A stretch of 64,000 nt of DNA from Sporosarcina ureilytica (lineage in GTDB: Bacteria; Bacillota; Bacilli; Bacillales_A; Planococcaceae). The stretch spans positions 434,001 to 498,000 of the forward strand of contig NZ_CP017560.1 of NCBI RefSeq assembly GCF_001753205.1. The letters run 5' to 3'. The notes under the pieces are model-generated. The model searched no databases. It had not been told where the DNA came from and was given only the letters and a program-made list of their open reading frames with translations. The position numbers and the translations under genes are program-made. Positions 37,645 through 46,743 of the stretch are shown piece after piece. Every line of letters starts with the position of its first letter. Position 1 is the first letter of the stretch.

Positions 37645-38385
37645 ATGAAAGTAAAAGAAGTTGCAGCATTAACCGGCATCAGTGTGCGCACACTCCACCA
37701 TTACGATGCCATCGGTTTATTGACGCCAGATGATATGACTGAAGCTGGATACCGGCTTTATTCAGATGATAATTTGGCAATACTACAGCAAATATTGTTT
37801 TTCCGTGAACTCGGCTTCCCTTTGAAGAAAATTAAAGAACTGCTCGATAGTCCAACTTTCGACAGACAAGAAGCTTTCGAAATGCAACATAAAATGTTAC
37901 TCGAAAAGCGACAAAAGTTGGACGAAATGATTGAGACCATCGAGAAAACAATTCAACAAGGAAGAGGAGAGATTATAATGTCAAACGAAGAGAAATTTAA
38001 AGGGTTTGATTTTAGCCATAACCCATATGAACAAGAAGCCAGAGAGCGCTGGGGAAATGAGGCAGTCGACAAATCAAATAAGAAAGTCGCTCAATTTGGC
38101 CCGGAAATTCAGGAGGAGATGAACCAAATTTATTCAAAATTGGCTAGTCTCCGCCACTCAGATTCGACTTCAGACGAAGCCCAGGCGGCAATCGGTGATT
38201 GGTTTAACATGTTAAATAATAATTTTGGAACATACTCTCCCGAGGCGTTTGAGGGATTAGGCCAAGCATACGTAGACGATGAACGCTTCACAAAAAATAT
38301 TGACCAGTTTGGAGAAGGGCTTGCGGTGTTTATGCGGGACGCGATGGCGGTGTATGCGCAGAAGTTAAGAGGGGAAATTAATTAA
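37645..38385 (+). CDS. MerR family regulator with TipAS domain
   Basis: This 246-residue protein has an N-terminal MerR winged helix (VKEVAALTGISVRTLHHYDAIGLL) and a dimerisation helix to about residue 112. A TipAS antibiotic-binding domain follows (QAAIGDWFNMLNNNFG, FEGLGQAYVDDERFTKNIDQFGEGLA in parts). It resembles B. subtilis Mta and Streptomyces TipAL, which activate efflux genes when bound by drugs. ATG 37645 lies nine bases after AGGGTGG. The gene has its own 19-bp-spacer promoter. Confidence 0.92.
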   Translation: MKVKEVAALTGISVRTLHHYDAIGLLTPDDMTEAGYRLYSDDNLAILQQILFFRELGFPLKKIKELLDSPTFDRQEAFEMQHKMLLEKRQKLDEMIETIEKTIQQGRGEIIMSNEEKFKGFDFSHNPYEQEARERWGNEAVDKSNKKVAQFGPEIQEEMNQIYSKLASLRHSDSTSDEAQAAIGDWFNMLNNNFGTYSPEAFEGLGQAYVDDERFTKNIDQFGEGLAVFMRDAMAVYAQKLRGEIN

Positions 38386-38492
38386 AGTGTTTTTTTGTGG
38401 GCTAGATTAGGATATATCAGAAAGAAGCTTTTCATTTTCGCATTTAAACTCAAAACATGCGATAATAAGAAAAAAGATGAATGGATGAAAAC

Positions 38493-39689
38493 ATGACAAA
38501 AACAATAGATGTACAATTAAATGCAAAAGCCGTTGCTGAGATTAAAAAAGGATATCCATTAATTTTGAAGGATGGCATTTTAAATCCGCAAGTGTTAATA
38601 GAAGAAGGCAGCATCATCAAACTAGTCGATAGAAACTGGCGCTTTGTTGCCAAAGGCTATTACGGTATGCAAAATAAAGGGATTGGTTGGGTGCTGACGC
38701 GCAAAGAAAGTGAAGAAATTGACTTTGATTTTTTCAAGTCACGCATTGCAGCTGCGCTCAAAAGACGTGAATCTTTATTCGAAGATGCTGATACGACTGC
38801 TTTCCGTGTTTTTAACGGAGAAGGCGACGGCATTGGTGGATTGACAATCGATTATTACGATGGGTATTACGTAGTTAGCTGGTATAGTGAAGGGATTTAT
38901 TCGCTGAAGCATCATATTTACAACGTGCTTGATAAAATCGTCGAGTACAAGGCGATTTATGAAAAGAAACGTTTTGATACGAAGGGTCAGTACATTGAAC
39001 AGGACGATTTTGTGAGAGGCGAGCAAGGCGATTTCCCGATTATCGTGAAAGAAAATGGTATGAATTTTGCCGTTGATTTAAACGATGGGGCGATGACAGG
39101 AATTTTCCTTGATCAACGTGATGTTCGTGAAGCGATTCGTGATGAATATGCCGAGGGTCGAACGGTACTGAATACATTTTCATATACGGGTGCATTTTCA
39201 GTTGCCGCATCACTTGGCGGAGCAACGAAAACAGTAAGTGTTGACCTTGCGAGTCGAAGTGAATCGAAAACGATTGAACAGTTCAGTGTAAATGGCATTG
39301 ACTATGAGCAGCAGGAAATCCGAGTGATGGACGTTTTCGACTATTTCAGATATGCGAAACGCCATGAATTGAAATTTGGTCTGGTGATTCTGGATCCACC
39401 AAGTTTTGCACGTTCTAAGAAATATACGTTTAGTACGGCAAGGAATTATCCGGAGTTAGTCAAAGATGCAATTTCGGTGACAGAGAAGAATGGCTATATT
39501 GTTGCCTCTACGAATAATGCTTCATTTGGTATGAAACGATTCAAGTCATTTATTGACAGAGCCTTTAAAGAAACAAATACAAGGTATAAAATTTTAGAAG
39601 AATCCTCACTACCAAGAGATTTCCGTTCAAATCGCGATTTTCCTGAGTTTAACTATTTGAAAGTCGTCATCTTACAAAAGTTAAATTAA
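38493..39689 (+). CDS. Class I SAM-dependent rRNA methyltransferase (RlmI/YwbD-like)
   Basis: This 398-residue enzyme has an N-terminal PUA-like domain (KGYPLILKDGI), a central RlmI segment (FRVFNGEGDGIGGLTIDYYDG) and a C-terminal Rossmann methyltransferase. The last has TVLNTFSYTGAFSVAA, LDPPSFARSK and an SRNDF-like region near the end. The family makes m5C in 23S rRNA. The start at 38493 (MTKTIDVQL) fits the family; the Shine-Dalgarno is weak, and ATG 38481 is an alternative. Confidence 0.88.
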   Translation: MTKTIDVQLNAKAVAEIKKGYPLILKDGILNPQVLIEEGSIIKLVDRNWRFVAKGYYGMQNKGIGWVLTRKESEEIDFDFFKSRIAAALKRRESLFEDADTTAFRVFNGEGDGIGGLTIDYYDGYYVVSWYSEGIYSLKHHIYNVLDKIVEYKAIYEKKRFDTKGQYIEQDDFVRGEQGDFPIIVKENGMNFAVDLNDGAMTGIFLDQRDVREAIRDEYAEGRTVLNTFSYTGAFSVAASLGGATKTVSVDLASRSESKTIEQFSVNGIDYEQQEIRVMDVFDYFRYAKRHELKFGLVILDPPSFARSKKYTFSTARNYPELVKDAISVTEKNGYIVASTNNASFGMKRFKSFIDRAFKETNTRYKILEESSLPRDFRSNRDFPEFNYLKVVILQKLN

Positions 39690-39693
39690 AACT

Positions 39694-39731
39694 ATCCGTA
39701 TTGGTGTATAAAGCCAATACGGATTTTTTTG
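39694..39731 (+). terminator. Terminator after the RlmI-like gene
   Basis: Perfect arms ATCCGTATTGG and CCAATACGGAT are followed by seven T. Confidence 0.92.
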
Positions 39732-39791
39732 TAATTTTAATCAATTTGTTAGATAATAAATGAAATTAATAGATAGATAGGGGAGAGAAAG

Positions 39792-40412
39792 TTGGTTGAA
39801 GCAATTATCCACGGCATTATTTTAGCATTCGGCTTAATTATTCCGCTAGGGGTTCAAAATGTGTTTGTGTTCAATCAGGGGGCCTTACAGCCGAAGTTTA
39901 GAAAAGCATTGCCTGTCGTCATTACAGCGGGCATCAGTGATACGATTTTAATAGTGGCGGCGGTATCAGGGGTTTCTTTACTAATTTTAACGTTTAGTTG
40001 GTTGGAAAATATTATATTCTCCATTGGTATCATTTTTTTATTATATATGGGGATTGTGTTATGGCGGACAAAAGTTTCGACGAATGATCTCGAAGGGCAA
40101 TCATTTTCGATGAAAAGGCAAATCCTATTTGCTGCATCCGTTTCACTTTTAAATCCGCATGCGTTATTAGATACGATTGGTGTGATTGGGACGAATTCAC
40201 TTAGCTACGTAGGGGACGCTAAAATTGCTTTTATCCTTACGACGATTCTCGTTTCGTGGACTTGGTTTTTGGGACTTGCTCTGTCAGGACGGTACTTCGG
40301 AAAACTGGATAAGAGCGGAAAGTTAATGACCTTGTTAAACAAAGTATCCGCCCTTGTCGTTTTTGGCGTAGCCGTGTATATGGCGTTGAAGCTCTACAAT
40401 AATTTGGCTTAA
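39792..40412 (+). CDS. LysE/ArgO family amino-acid exporter
   Basis: This membrane protein of 206 residues has about six hydrophobic segments. The LysE-family N-terminus GLIIPLGVQNVFVFNQGA and the central LLNPHALLDTIGVIG are diagnostic. It probably exports basic amino acids such as lysine or arginine. The start is TTG 39792, after GGGAGAGAAAG. It is a single-gene unit converging with the DUF3021 gene. Confidence 0.9.
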   Translation: MVEAIIHGIILAFGLIIPLGVQNVFVFNQGALQPKFRKALPVVITAGISDTILIVAAVSGVSLLILTFSWLENIIFSIGIIFLLYMGIVLWRTKVSTNDLEGQSFSMKRQILFAASVSLLNPHALLDTIGVIGTNSLSYVGDAKIAFILTTILVSWTWFLGLALSGRYFGKLDKSGKLMTLLNKVSALVVFGVAVYMALKLYNNLA

Positions 40413-40416
40413 TTAA

Positions 40417-40833
40417 CTATCTTTGAAGATTTGTTAATTCCGCATTCAATTTTTTCGCTTGCTGCCTGAAATAGAGATAGAAACACGTCCATATGATGAG
40501 ATAGAAAACGATGAAGATGAGCACTGTTATGAAAAAACTGTTCCATGTAAAAGGAATCCAACCGATTCCAAATGCGAGTAAAAAATATAAGATGAAGAGT
40601 GTCACGAAATGCAGTGCAGTTTGTTGCGACAATTTTAAAGATGGAATTTCAAAGTAAAGTGGACTGACCGCAGAGAACCAACCGCATAAGATGGAGCCAA
40701 TTGAATTTTTTATAAATAAAGCACCGTCTAACGTTTCGCGTCCTTCAAAAATGACAATGGCGTTTGTAAAAAGGACTGCGAGGAAGGCTCCGAAGAAAAT
40801 CCCGATTATACTTCTGAATAAAAATGTTTTCAT
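40417..40833 (-). CDS. DUF3021 membrane protein
   Basis: This 138-residue protein has four hydrophobic segments and matches the DUF3021 pattern (four helices, short loops, charged C-terminal tail). It lies five bases downstream of a LytTR regulator gene on the same strand. In other Firmicutes, LytTR regulators are paired with small membrane inhibitors that sequester them. That role is inferred here. Confidence 0.82.
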   Translation of the reverse strand: MKTFLFRSIIGIFFGAFLAVLFTNAIVIFEGRETLDGALFIKNSIGSILCGWFSAVSPLYFEIPSLKLSQQTALHFVTLFILYFLLAFGIGWIPFTWNSFFITVLIFIVFYLIIWTCFYLYFRQQAKKLNAELTNLQR

Positions 40834-40838
40834 TTTAT

Positions 40839-41288
40839 TTACCTCCTGTTCATTTGTAATGCATTTTTGATGTCTTTTACGTAAGTTCTCGAAACATATT
40901 CTTTGGCCCCAGATTTAAAATGGACGCAAAGTGTTCCGTTAAAAGAAGCTTCAAATCGACTAAGTTCATATAAATTGGCAATCACAGATTTTGATAATCG
41001 AATAAACTGATGAGTTGGGAGAAGTTCCTCCAATTCATACAGTTTTTCCTTTAGTTGGAATGAGCCTTTCTCGGTAACAGCAATGACTTTTTCGTTTTCT
41101 GTATGGCAATAGTGAATTTCGGTTGGTTTGATAATATGTTGCATGTCACCTGCTTTTCCAATTAAGAACTTTGTTGTCCTTCCTTTAATAAATGTTAAGA
41201 CTTCCTGGACATCCTCAGTTAACTCGGGACTTTCGATGGTAACTAACGTTTCATCAAAACGACTGTCAATGTCTAAAGAAACTTTCAA
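40839..41288 (-). CDS. LytTR family DNA-binding regulator
   Basis: This 149-residue protein has an N-terminal segment of about 50 residues, not a receiver domain. A LytTR domain follows (about residues 55-147), with EIHYCHTENEKVIAVT, ELLPTHQFIRLSKSVIANL and a C-terminal EYVSRTYVKDIK. The start is TTG 41288, after AAAGGGGCG. It forms a two-gene operon with the DUF3021 gene. Confidence 0.88.
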   Translation of the reverse strand: MKVSLDIDSRFDETLVTIESPELTEDVQEVLTFIKGRTTKFLIGKAGDMQHIIKPTEIHYCHTENEKVIAVTEKGSFQLKEKLYELEELLPTHQFIRLSKSVIANLYELSRFEASFNGTLCVHFKSGAKEYVSRTYVKDIKNALQMNRR

Positions 41289-41596
41289 CTTGTTACGCCC
41301 CTTTCATGAAACTTTTTCTATACGTTCATCATGTTCGTCTAATGTCCCACCAACTCCTTCCTGTTACTGTACTTCTATCATATCCGGATGGATTGCAATC
41401 GTCTGCATCATTTAGGTAACTGGTAGAACTAATCCGGTCACCTGTAGAATATCTGCGGTGAAATACATGTACTATCATATGTTGGACAGTACATTAGAAC
41501 TGAAAAAGGAAAATCGGATGGATATGTCGAAGAAGTTTCGGAAGAAAAAATGGAATGAATTCAAAGCTAATACCTACGTGGATTAGGGCGGTCAAA

Positions 41597-41662
41597 ATGT
41601 TAATTAGACTTGTAGAACCGAGCGATGCCGAGCAATTGGTAAGTTTGATGTTTTTTGAAGAG
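41597..41662 (+). pseudogene. N-terminal fragment of a GNAT acetyltransferase
   Basis: ATG 41597 encodes MLIRLVEPSDAEQLVSLM, the typical first strand and helix of GNAT acetyltransferases. The similarity then stops and no further GNAT motif follows. It is probably a remnant in the otherwise empty 41289-41672 gap. The length is too short for certainty. Confidence 0.4.
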
Positions 41663-41672
41663 GGGGGAAGTA

Positions 41673-41849
41673 ATGAAATCAATTACTGGTTTATACATTA
41701 TAATGGCTTTGATTCATCTCATTTGGTTAACAAATGTCACTTTATTAAAGAGTGAATCCAACGGTATTGCAATGTGGTTAAGTACAGGGTTATTTATCGC
41801 GGGGACCGCGTTTTATTTAGCGAACAGAAGGTCTGAAGAAGATAAATAA
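41673..41849 (+). CDS. Small two-helix membrane protein (58 aa)
   Basis: This 58-residue protein begins MKSITGLYIIMALIHLIW and has two predicted membrane helices and a charged end (RRSEEDK). ATG 41673 follows GAGGGGGGAAG, a strong Shine-Dalgarno. No family is recognised. Confidence 0.6.
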   Translation: MKSITGLYIIMALIHLIWLTNVTLLKSESNGIAMWLSTGLFIAGTAFYLANRRSEEDK

Positions 41850-42105
41850 AGAGGATGTTCAAGTGATCTTAGGATTGAAAAAGGGATAGATTAAACGAGT
41901 GGAACCGAAAGTGGGTTGGATTGATGAATAAGTTAGGTAATATGAATGACTACACAAATTATAAAGAGCGATTTGTGTTGGATGTATTAAGGGTGGATTC
42001 ATGAGTGTTACAGAGTAGAATCTCTATGTACTTATTTTCAATAGGCTAGAAAATGAATCTATTTCTATCGTTGGCCGTATAAGATTGTAAGAAGAGGTGA
42101 GAGCG

Positions 42106-43761
42106 ATGAAAATGAGAAAAATGATTTCTACTTGTATTTTTCTACTAATACTTATGATTCCAGTAACAGCATTCGCCGTTGAATTCGAAATCTCAGATGT
42201 AAAAATCAATGTTTATTTGCAAGAGGACGGGAATGCAGAAGTTGTTGAAACGTATACATATGACTTTGATAGTAAGTTTAAAGGAGTCACCCGTGAAGTA
42301 GTTCCGAAACAAGGTGCCTCAATCATTCATTTTGAAGCGTTTGAAAAGGGTCAGCCTTTGAAAATTGAAAAAGAGCAAGATACGTATAAAATCCATCGTT
42401 CAGGTAAAAAAGAAACGGTTCATGTTGACATACAGTACACAATTGTGAATGCCATCGAAAAATATGAAGATGGTGCACAGTTTTATTGGCCATTTTTTGA
42501 TAAAAGAAATGAAGCAGACTATGGCAATATGCAAATAACAGTTTATCCGCCCGCGAAAGCGCAAGATATTGATTATCTCGGGTACGATGCCGCTTATCAA
42601 AAAGGTTCCATTGGGAATGAAGGGGCGGTGATCTTTGCACTTGGTCAAGTTCCAGCAAAAACGAACGGAGATATCCGGGTGATCTACGAGCCTACATTGT
42701 TTTCTGATCAGGCGGAAATCAGCGGGACAATTCGTGAACAGGTGAAGTCTGAAAAAACTCGACTGGCGAATGAATTAGTGAAATATAAAACAACGCAAAA
42801 GAAGATGAAGAGCGTCGGTCTCTACACGGTTATAGGTTTCGCGTTATTTATTTTCGGTTTAGGCACATATATGTTCAATAAAAGGCGAGGTACAAAACGA
42901 GCTGCACAATCGAGGATTGCAGAAGATTTTATTCCACAGGAAAGATTATCGATGCCGGCGACAATATTTTATACAAACCCTACTGAGCTAGGTTCTGAAG
43001 TGATTTCAGCGGCATTATTGGACTTAATACGAAAGGGATATGTGAATCAGGTTTCGGAAAAGTCATTTGAACTTGTTGATGGATCCGGTGCGAATACGCA
43101 TGAGTCTGCCCTCATTGAATTGCTATTTAATAAAGTTGGGGATGGCATACAATTTAGCTTCGATGATTTACAAGTCTATACAGAGGAAGAGAAAAACCAT
43201 GAAGCATATAGTGTTGGTCTTCATAAATGGCGAACAGGCATCGTCCAAGAAACAAAAAAAGCGGGGTTGTTTGAAAAGAGATTAGGGTTACGTTGGACAG
43301 TAGGGGCAATGAGTGTTGCGTTGATTCCTATCATTGTGCAATTGGGGCGATATGAGGTATTTCTATTCATGGCCTTCATGATTATGCTGGTGCTTATTGG
43401 ATTAGGTATCGCGTTCTTTTACCATCCACGTAATGTGGAGGGGTTTCAGTTAAAGCAAGAATGGCGGCGGTTTAGGGAGCGATTTGAAAATGTTGGTTTG
43501 GAGGAATGGGAGCAGATTCCAGTGGACGATAAATACCGTGCATACATTTACGGAATTGGTATGAAAGATGGCAATTTGAAGCGGCAATTTACAGCGTTTG
43601 CGCAAGCAGAACGGCGGGCAGGGGATTCTTATGTTGCCTATAATCCCGTCTTTATGACGCAAAACTTTACAACAGCCCATACCAATGCTGGCATTGATGC
43701 AAGCGGAACTAGTTCATCTGGCGGAGTCGCCGGTAGCGGGGGAGGTTCTGGTGCTTTCTAA
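42106..43761 (+). CDS. DUF2207 domain membrane protein
   Basis: This 551-residue protein has a signal peptide (about residues 1-24, ending AFA) and a beta-rich extracytoplasmic DUF2207 domain (to about residue 240). A membrane helix follows (VIGFALFIFGLGTYMF), then a cytoplasmic winged-helix-like segment, two more helices near 400-440 and a Gly/Ser-rich tail (SSSGGVAGSGGGSG). The family is widespread and uncharacterised. ATG 42106 follows AAGAGGTGAGAG; GTG 42097 overlaps that site. Confidence 0.88.
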   Translation: MKMRKMISTCIFLLILMIPVTAFAVEFEISDVKINVYLQEDGNAEVVETYTYDFDSKFKGVTREVVPKQGASIIHFEAFEKGQPLKIEKEQDTYKIHRSGKKETVHVDIQYTIVNAIEKYEDGAQFYWPFFDKRNEADYGNMQITVYPPAKAQDIDYLGYDAAYQKGSIGNEGAVIFALGQVPAKTNGDIRVIYEPTLFSDQAEISGTIREQVKSEKTRLANELVKYKTTQKKMKSVGLYTVIGFALFIFGLGTYMFNKRRGTKRAAQSRIAEDFIPQERLSMPATIFYTNPTELGSEVISAALLDLIRKGYVNQVSEKSFELVDGSGANTHESALIELLFNKVGDGIQFSFDDLQVYTEEEKNHEAYSVGLHKWRTGIVQETKKAGLFEKRLGLRWTVGAMSVALIPIIVQLGRYEVFLFMAFMIMLVLIGLGIAFFYHPRNVEGFQLKQEWRRFRERFENVGLEEWEQIPVDDKYRAYIYGIGMKDGNLKRQFTAFAQAERRAGDSYVAYNPVFMTQNFTTAHTNAGIDASGTSSSGGVAGSGGGSGAF

Positions 43762-43773
43762 ATATATAAAGAT

Positions 43774-43823
43774 TGCAAAGGAACCTCTCGCAGTTGTGAG
43801 AGGTTCCTTTGCATAACTTATTG
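43774..43823. terminator. Bidirectional hairpin between DUF2207 and yitT genes
   Basis: A 16-bp stem TGCAAAGGAACCTCTC/GAGAGGTTCCTTTGCA encloses an eight-base loop between two converging genes. The T-run is short on both sides. Confidence 0.75.
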
Positions 43824-43837
43824 ATGAACAAGTTCAT

Positions 43838-44695
43838 TTAATTAATTTCTTCGCCCTCGCGTCTAAAGTATCCAAAAATCCCTACAGTTTGAACGATATT
43901 CGTAAAGGCATTCGGATCTACATCAGCGATAATCTTTTCCAAATCATACAATTCATAGCGTGTAATTACGAGATACAGCATATTATTCTCTTCTTTTGTA
44001 TAAGCGCCTTTTGCAGGCAGAATCGTAATACCACGTATCATTTTTTCGTGAATGGCACATTGCAATTCGTCTGCTTTCCGCGTAATGATCATCGCTGTCA
44101 CTTTTTCATGACGTGTATGAATCGCATCGATGACGGCAGTTGTTACGTAAAGTGCGATGAGTGTATAGAGTGCATTTTCAGGTTCATATAAAAAGCCTGC
44201 AAGCACAATAATCACACCATTGAGCACTAAGAAATATATCCCAATTGGCTTATCTTGTAGGCGTGATAATACCATCGCGACGATATCCATCCCGCCTGTT
44301 GAAGCTCCCCATTTTAAGGAAAGACCTATACCAATACCGCTGACAACTCCACCTACAACGGTATTTAAAATAATATCATTTGATACAGAGATGATAGGTA
44401 ATATTTCCAAGAAAAAGGTTGCACAAATAACAGAAACAATACTATAGATTGTAAAGCCTTTCCCGACTTTGTACCAACCCAATATAAAGACAGGAATGTT
44501 GAATAGGAATAGGAGAATTCCTGTACTCACATGCATCCCTAATAAATCCTCAAAAACACTGGATGTTAACTGTGCTGCCCCAGCAAATCCGCTTGCGTAC
44601 ACATTCGCATTAATTAAAAAGAAATTTAGCGAAATGGCAAGTAAAAATGAGCCGAATATCACGACAGCTATTCTTTTTGCTTCTATAAAAAACAT
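43838..44695 (-). CDS. YitT family membrane protein
   Basis: This 285-residue protein has five or six hydrophobic segments in the first 170 residues (GFAGAAQLTSSV, LKWGASTGGMDIVAM). A C-terminal DUF2179 ligand-binding-like domain follows (RGITILPAKGAYTKEENNMLYLV in parts). The YitT family is common in multiple copies in Bacillales and has no agreed function. A Shine-Dalgarno AAGGAGT precedes ATG 44695. Confidence 0.9.
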   Translation of the reverse strand: MFFIEAKRIAVVIFGSFLLAISLNFFLINANVYASGFAGAAQLTSSVFEDLLGMHVSTGILLFLFNIPVFILGWYKVGKGFTIYSIVSVICATFFLEILPIISVSNDIILNTVVGGVVSGIGIGLSLKWGASTGGMDIVAMVLSRLQDKPIGIYFLVLNGVIIVLAGFLYEPENALYTLIALYVTTAVIDAIHTRHEKVTAMIITRKADELQCAIHEKMIRGITILPAKGAYTKEENNMLYLVITRYELYDLEKIIADVDPNAFTNIVQTVGIFGYFRREGEEIN

Positions 44696-44988
44696 AAGAC
44701 AACTCCTTATAAATCTATTTTTAAATACGCACCTTAACTTATTTATTTTATATTGATTGATGTAAAAGGCAAGCGTTTAGGTAGTGTTAAATTTAATAAA
44801 TACGATGTATATTTGTTTAGATAGTTTTGTTAATTCTTAGCGGGTTATGAGTAGTGTGCGCTAATTGTTTATACGATTATACAATTGGTAGTTGAATATA
44901 TATAAGTTATTCATTAGGAGAGTAAAATAACAGGGAAGTTGAAACTTTAGCGGTTCGTATACCGTATGTATCATGAGGTGAATAAATT

Positions 44989-45495
44989 GTGGATATGTTT
45001 GATAGACCAAAGTTAAAGTTGAAACTCACTCCGTTAGAATTGGTGCTAAACGTGATAACAATCATTTTATTCGTCGGAAGTCTTGTTTATTTATTTGTAA
45101 GTTGGACGACTTTGCCAAACGAAGTGCCCGCGCATTATAATTCGCTTGGAGAAGTAGACCGTTGGGGGCATAAATGGGAAATGGTGATTCTTCCGATCAT
45201 CGCGGTTATCCTGTGGATAGGCATGACGATTTTGGAGAAATACCCACATGTATATAACTATATGAATTTAACGAAAGAAAATATTGAAGCACAATATTTG
45301 AATGGACGTCTTATGGTGAATGTGATAAAAAATATCATCACGATTATTTTTGCATATATAAATTGGAATAACATTCAAGTGGCTTTGGGCCGTCATGAAT
45401 CACTTGGTACATGGTTTACGCCTATGTTTTTTATATGTATTTTTATCCCAACTGGGTATTTTATCTTTCGTTCGATTCGTTTGTCGAGGGAGTAG
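44989..45495 (+). CDS. DUF1648 domain membrane protein
   Basis: This 168-residue protein has about four hydrophobic segments. The DUF1648 signature LPNEVPAHYNSLGEVDRWGHK lies between helices 1 and 2. Its function is unknown; the domain also occurs in SdpI-type immunity proteins. The start is GTG 44989, eight bases after ATGAGGTG. A small membrane protein gene follows seven bases after its stop. Confidence 0.87.
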   Translation: MDMFDRPKLKLKLTPLELVLNVITIILFVGSLVYLFVSWTTLPNEVPAHYNSLGEVDRWGHKWEMVILPIIAVILWIGMTILEKYPHVYNYMNLTKENIEAQYLNGRLMVNVIKNIITIIFAYINWNNIQVALGRHESLGTWFTPMFFICIFIPTGYFIFRSIRLSRE

Positions 45496-45502
45496 GGGAT
45501 AG

Positions 45503-45679
45503 GTGAGAAAGCTTTTAAAGTATAGTGTGTCGTTTATCTTTGCGGTATTTTTCTTATACCTCATGGATATTTTGGAAGTGCCAGAGCATATTTTCACGCG
45601 TTTTATGCAGGTGTTATTGTTGTTCAGCGGTGCTTTCATTATCATGCGTCTTTTTGAAAGACGCAAGAACGGAGAGTGA
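45503..45679 (+). CDS. Small membrane protein (58 aa)
   Basis: This 58-residue protein starts at GTG 45503 (MRKLLKYSVSFIFAVFFLYL) and has two hydrophobic helices and a basic end (FERRKNGE). It follows the DUF1648 gene after seven bases, with GTAGGGGATAG as Shine-Dalgarno, so the two are probably one operon. No family is recognised. Confidence 0.65.
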   Translation: MRKLLKYSVSFIFAVFFLYLMDILEVPEHIFTRFMQVLLLFSGAFIIMRLFERRKNGE

Positions 45680-45722
45680 AAAGCCATTTCTATCCCTCTA
45701 TAAGGAATGGAAATGGCTTATT
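45680..45722. terminator. Hairpin between the 58-aa gene and thiF
   Basis: AAGCCATTTC pairs with GAAATGGCTT around a 20-base loop, between converging genes. Confidence 0.7.
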
Positions 45723-45726
45723 TCAT

Positions 45727-46743
45727 TTATCCTAACAATTTCGCTGCAATCATTCGGGCTTCGGCAATGTCTTTTGTTCCGTGAATTAGCATCCGTCCGT
45801 CTCGGAACAAGACGATGCGGTGACTGTCGAATTCAAAGGCAGCAAGATGCGGATTGTGGATAAGTTTCTGCACAATAGGTTCGACGGAATTCACGAATGT
45901 TTTTAATTCGACACGGCGGTTTGGCGGCCACGACAGTTGAACGGTATCACGTCCGCAGAGCACTGCAAAACGAGTAGATTCACGGGCGGATAAATAGGGG
46001 TATACCGACTCAGCCGAGCAGCTTGGGCAATTGTCTTTTTTCAAGCTTTCGACATTCATCGAAGACCTTTCACCTGTCCATAAATTTGCAGATTCGAGTT
46101 TCGGCATAAATTCATTGCCCGTAATGTATTTAAGTACATCTGCAACTTGGCGGGCGGCAGTTGTAACGACAATCGGACTAATGACACCGACCGTATCGCA
46201 AGTTAATGACTGAGGTGGTAACGTTTCAAGTAAACAATGCAAGCATGGTTGTTCTTCTTTTATGCCAATCGGGAAAGTTAATCCGTAACTGCCTACGCAT
46301 GCCCCTATAAAAAAGGGGAGGCTGCGCTTCAACGCAGCGTCATTCATGAGTAACCGCGTTTCGATATTATCGGTTGCATCCAAAATTACGTCATGTCCTT
46401 CAATTAAATCGAGTACATTTTCTGCTGTCACATCAACGACCATTCCAGACACATCCACATCCCCGTTAATGCTCTTCAAACGTTTCTCCGCCGCCACTGC
46501 TTTTGGCAATTGATCGATAACATCTTGTTCTGTATACAGTTGTTGACGGTGCAAATTGGTCCAATCGATAATGTCTCGGTCGACAATGGTCACACGCTTA
46601 ACGCCAGCGCGTACCAACATTTCTCCAGAGGAAGAACCAAGTGCACCGGCCCCGAGAATAAAGATATTTGCTGCACGAATTCGTTTTTGTCCTTCTATCC
46701 CAATCGGTGCGAACAGTTCTTGTCGTGAATAACGGTTATTCAA
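45727..46743 (-). CDS. thiF: ThiF/MoeB-type sulfur-carrier adenylyltransferase
   Basis: This E1-like enzyme of 338 residues has the nucleotide-binding loop [33 protein letters not shown], and zinc Cys pairs (CLHC and CPSC). ThiF adenylates the C-terminal Gly of ThiS before sulfur transfer. A C-terminal extension of about 90 residues has no rhodanese Cys motif that I can see. It overlaps thiG by four bases and is the last gene of the operon. Confidence 0.92.
   Translation of the reverse strand: MNNRYSRQELFAPIGIEGQKRIRAANIFILGAGALGSSSGEMLVRAGVKRVTIVDRDIIDWTNLHRQQLYTEQDVIDQLPKAVAAEKRLKSINGDVDVSGMVVDVTAENVLDLIEGHDVILDATDNIETRLLMNDAALKRSLPFFIGACVGSYGLTFPIGIKEEQPCLHCLLETLPPQSLTCDTVGVISPIVVTTAARQVADVLKYITGNEFMPKLESANLWTGERSSMNVESLKKDNCPSCSAESVYPYLSARESTRFAVLCGRDTVQLSWPPNRRVELKTFVNSVEPIVQKLIHNPHLAAFEFDSHRIVLFRDGRMLIHGTKDIAEARMIAAKLLG

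Noticed and set aside
41924..42004. 26-residue frame MNKLGNMNDYTNYK...
   Set aside because: There is no good ribosome binding site and no family; it may be a scrap of a lost gene but cannot be supported.
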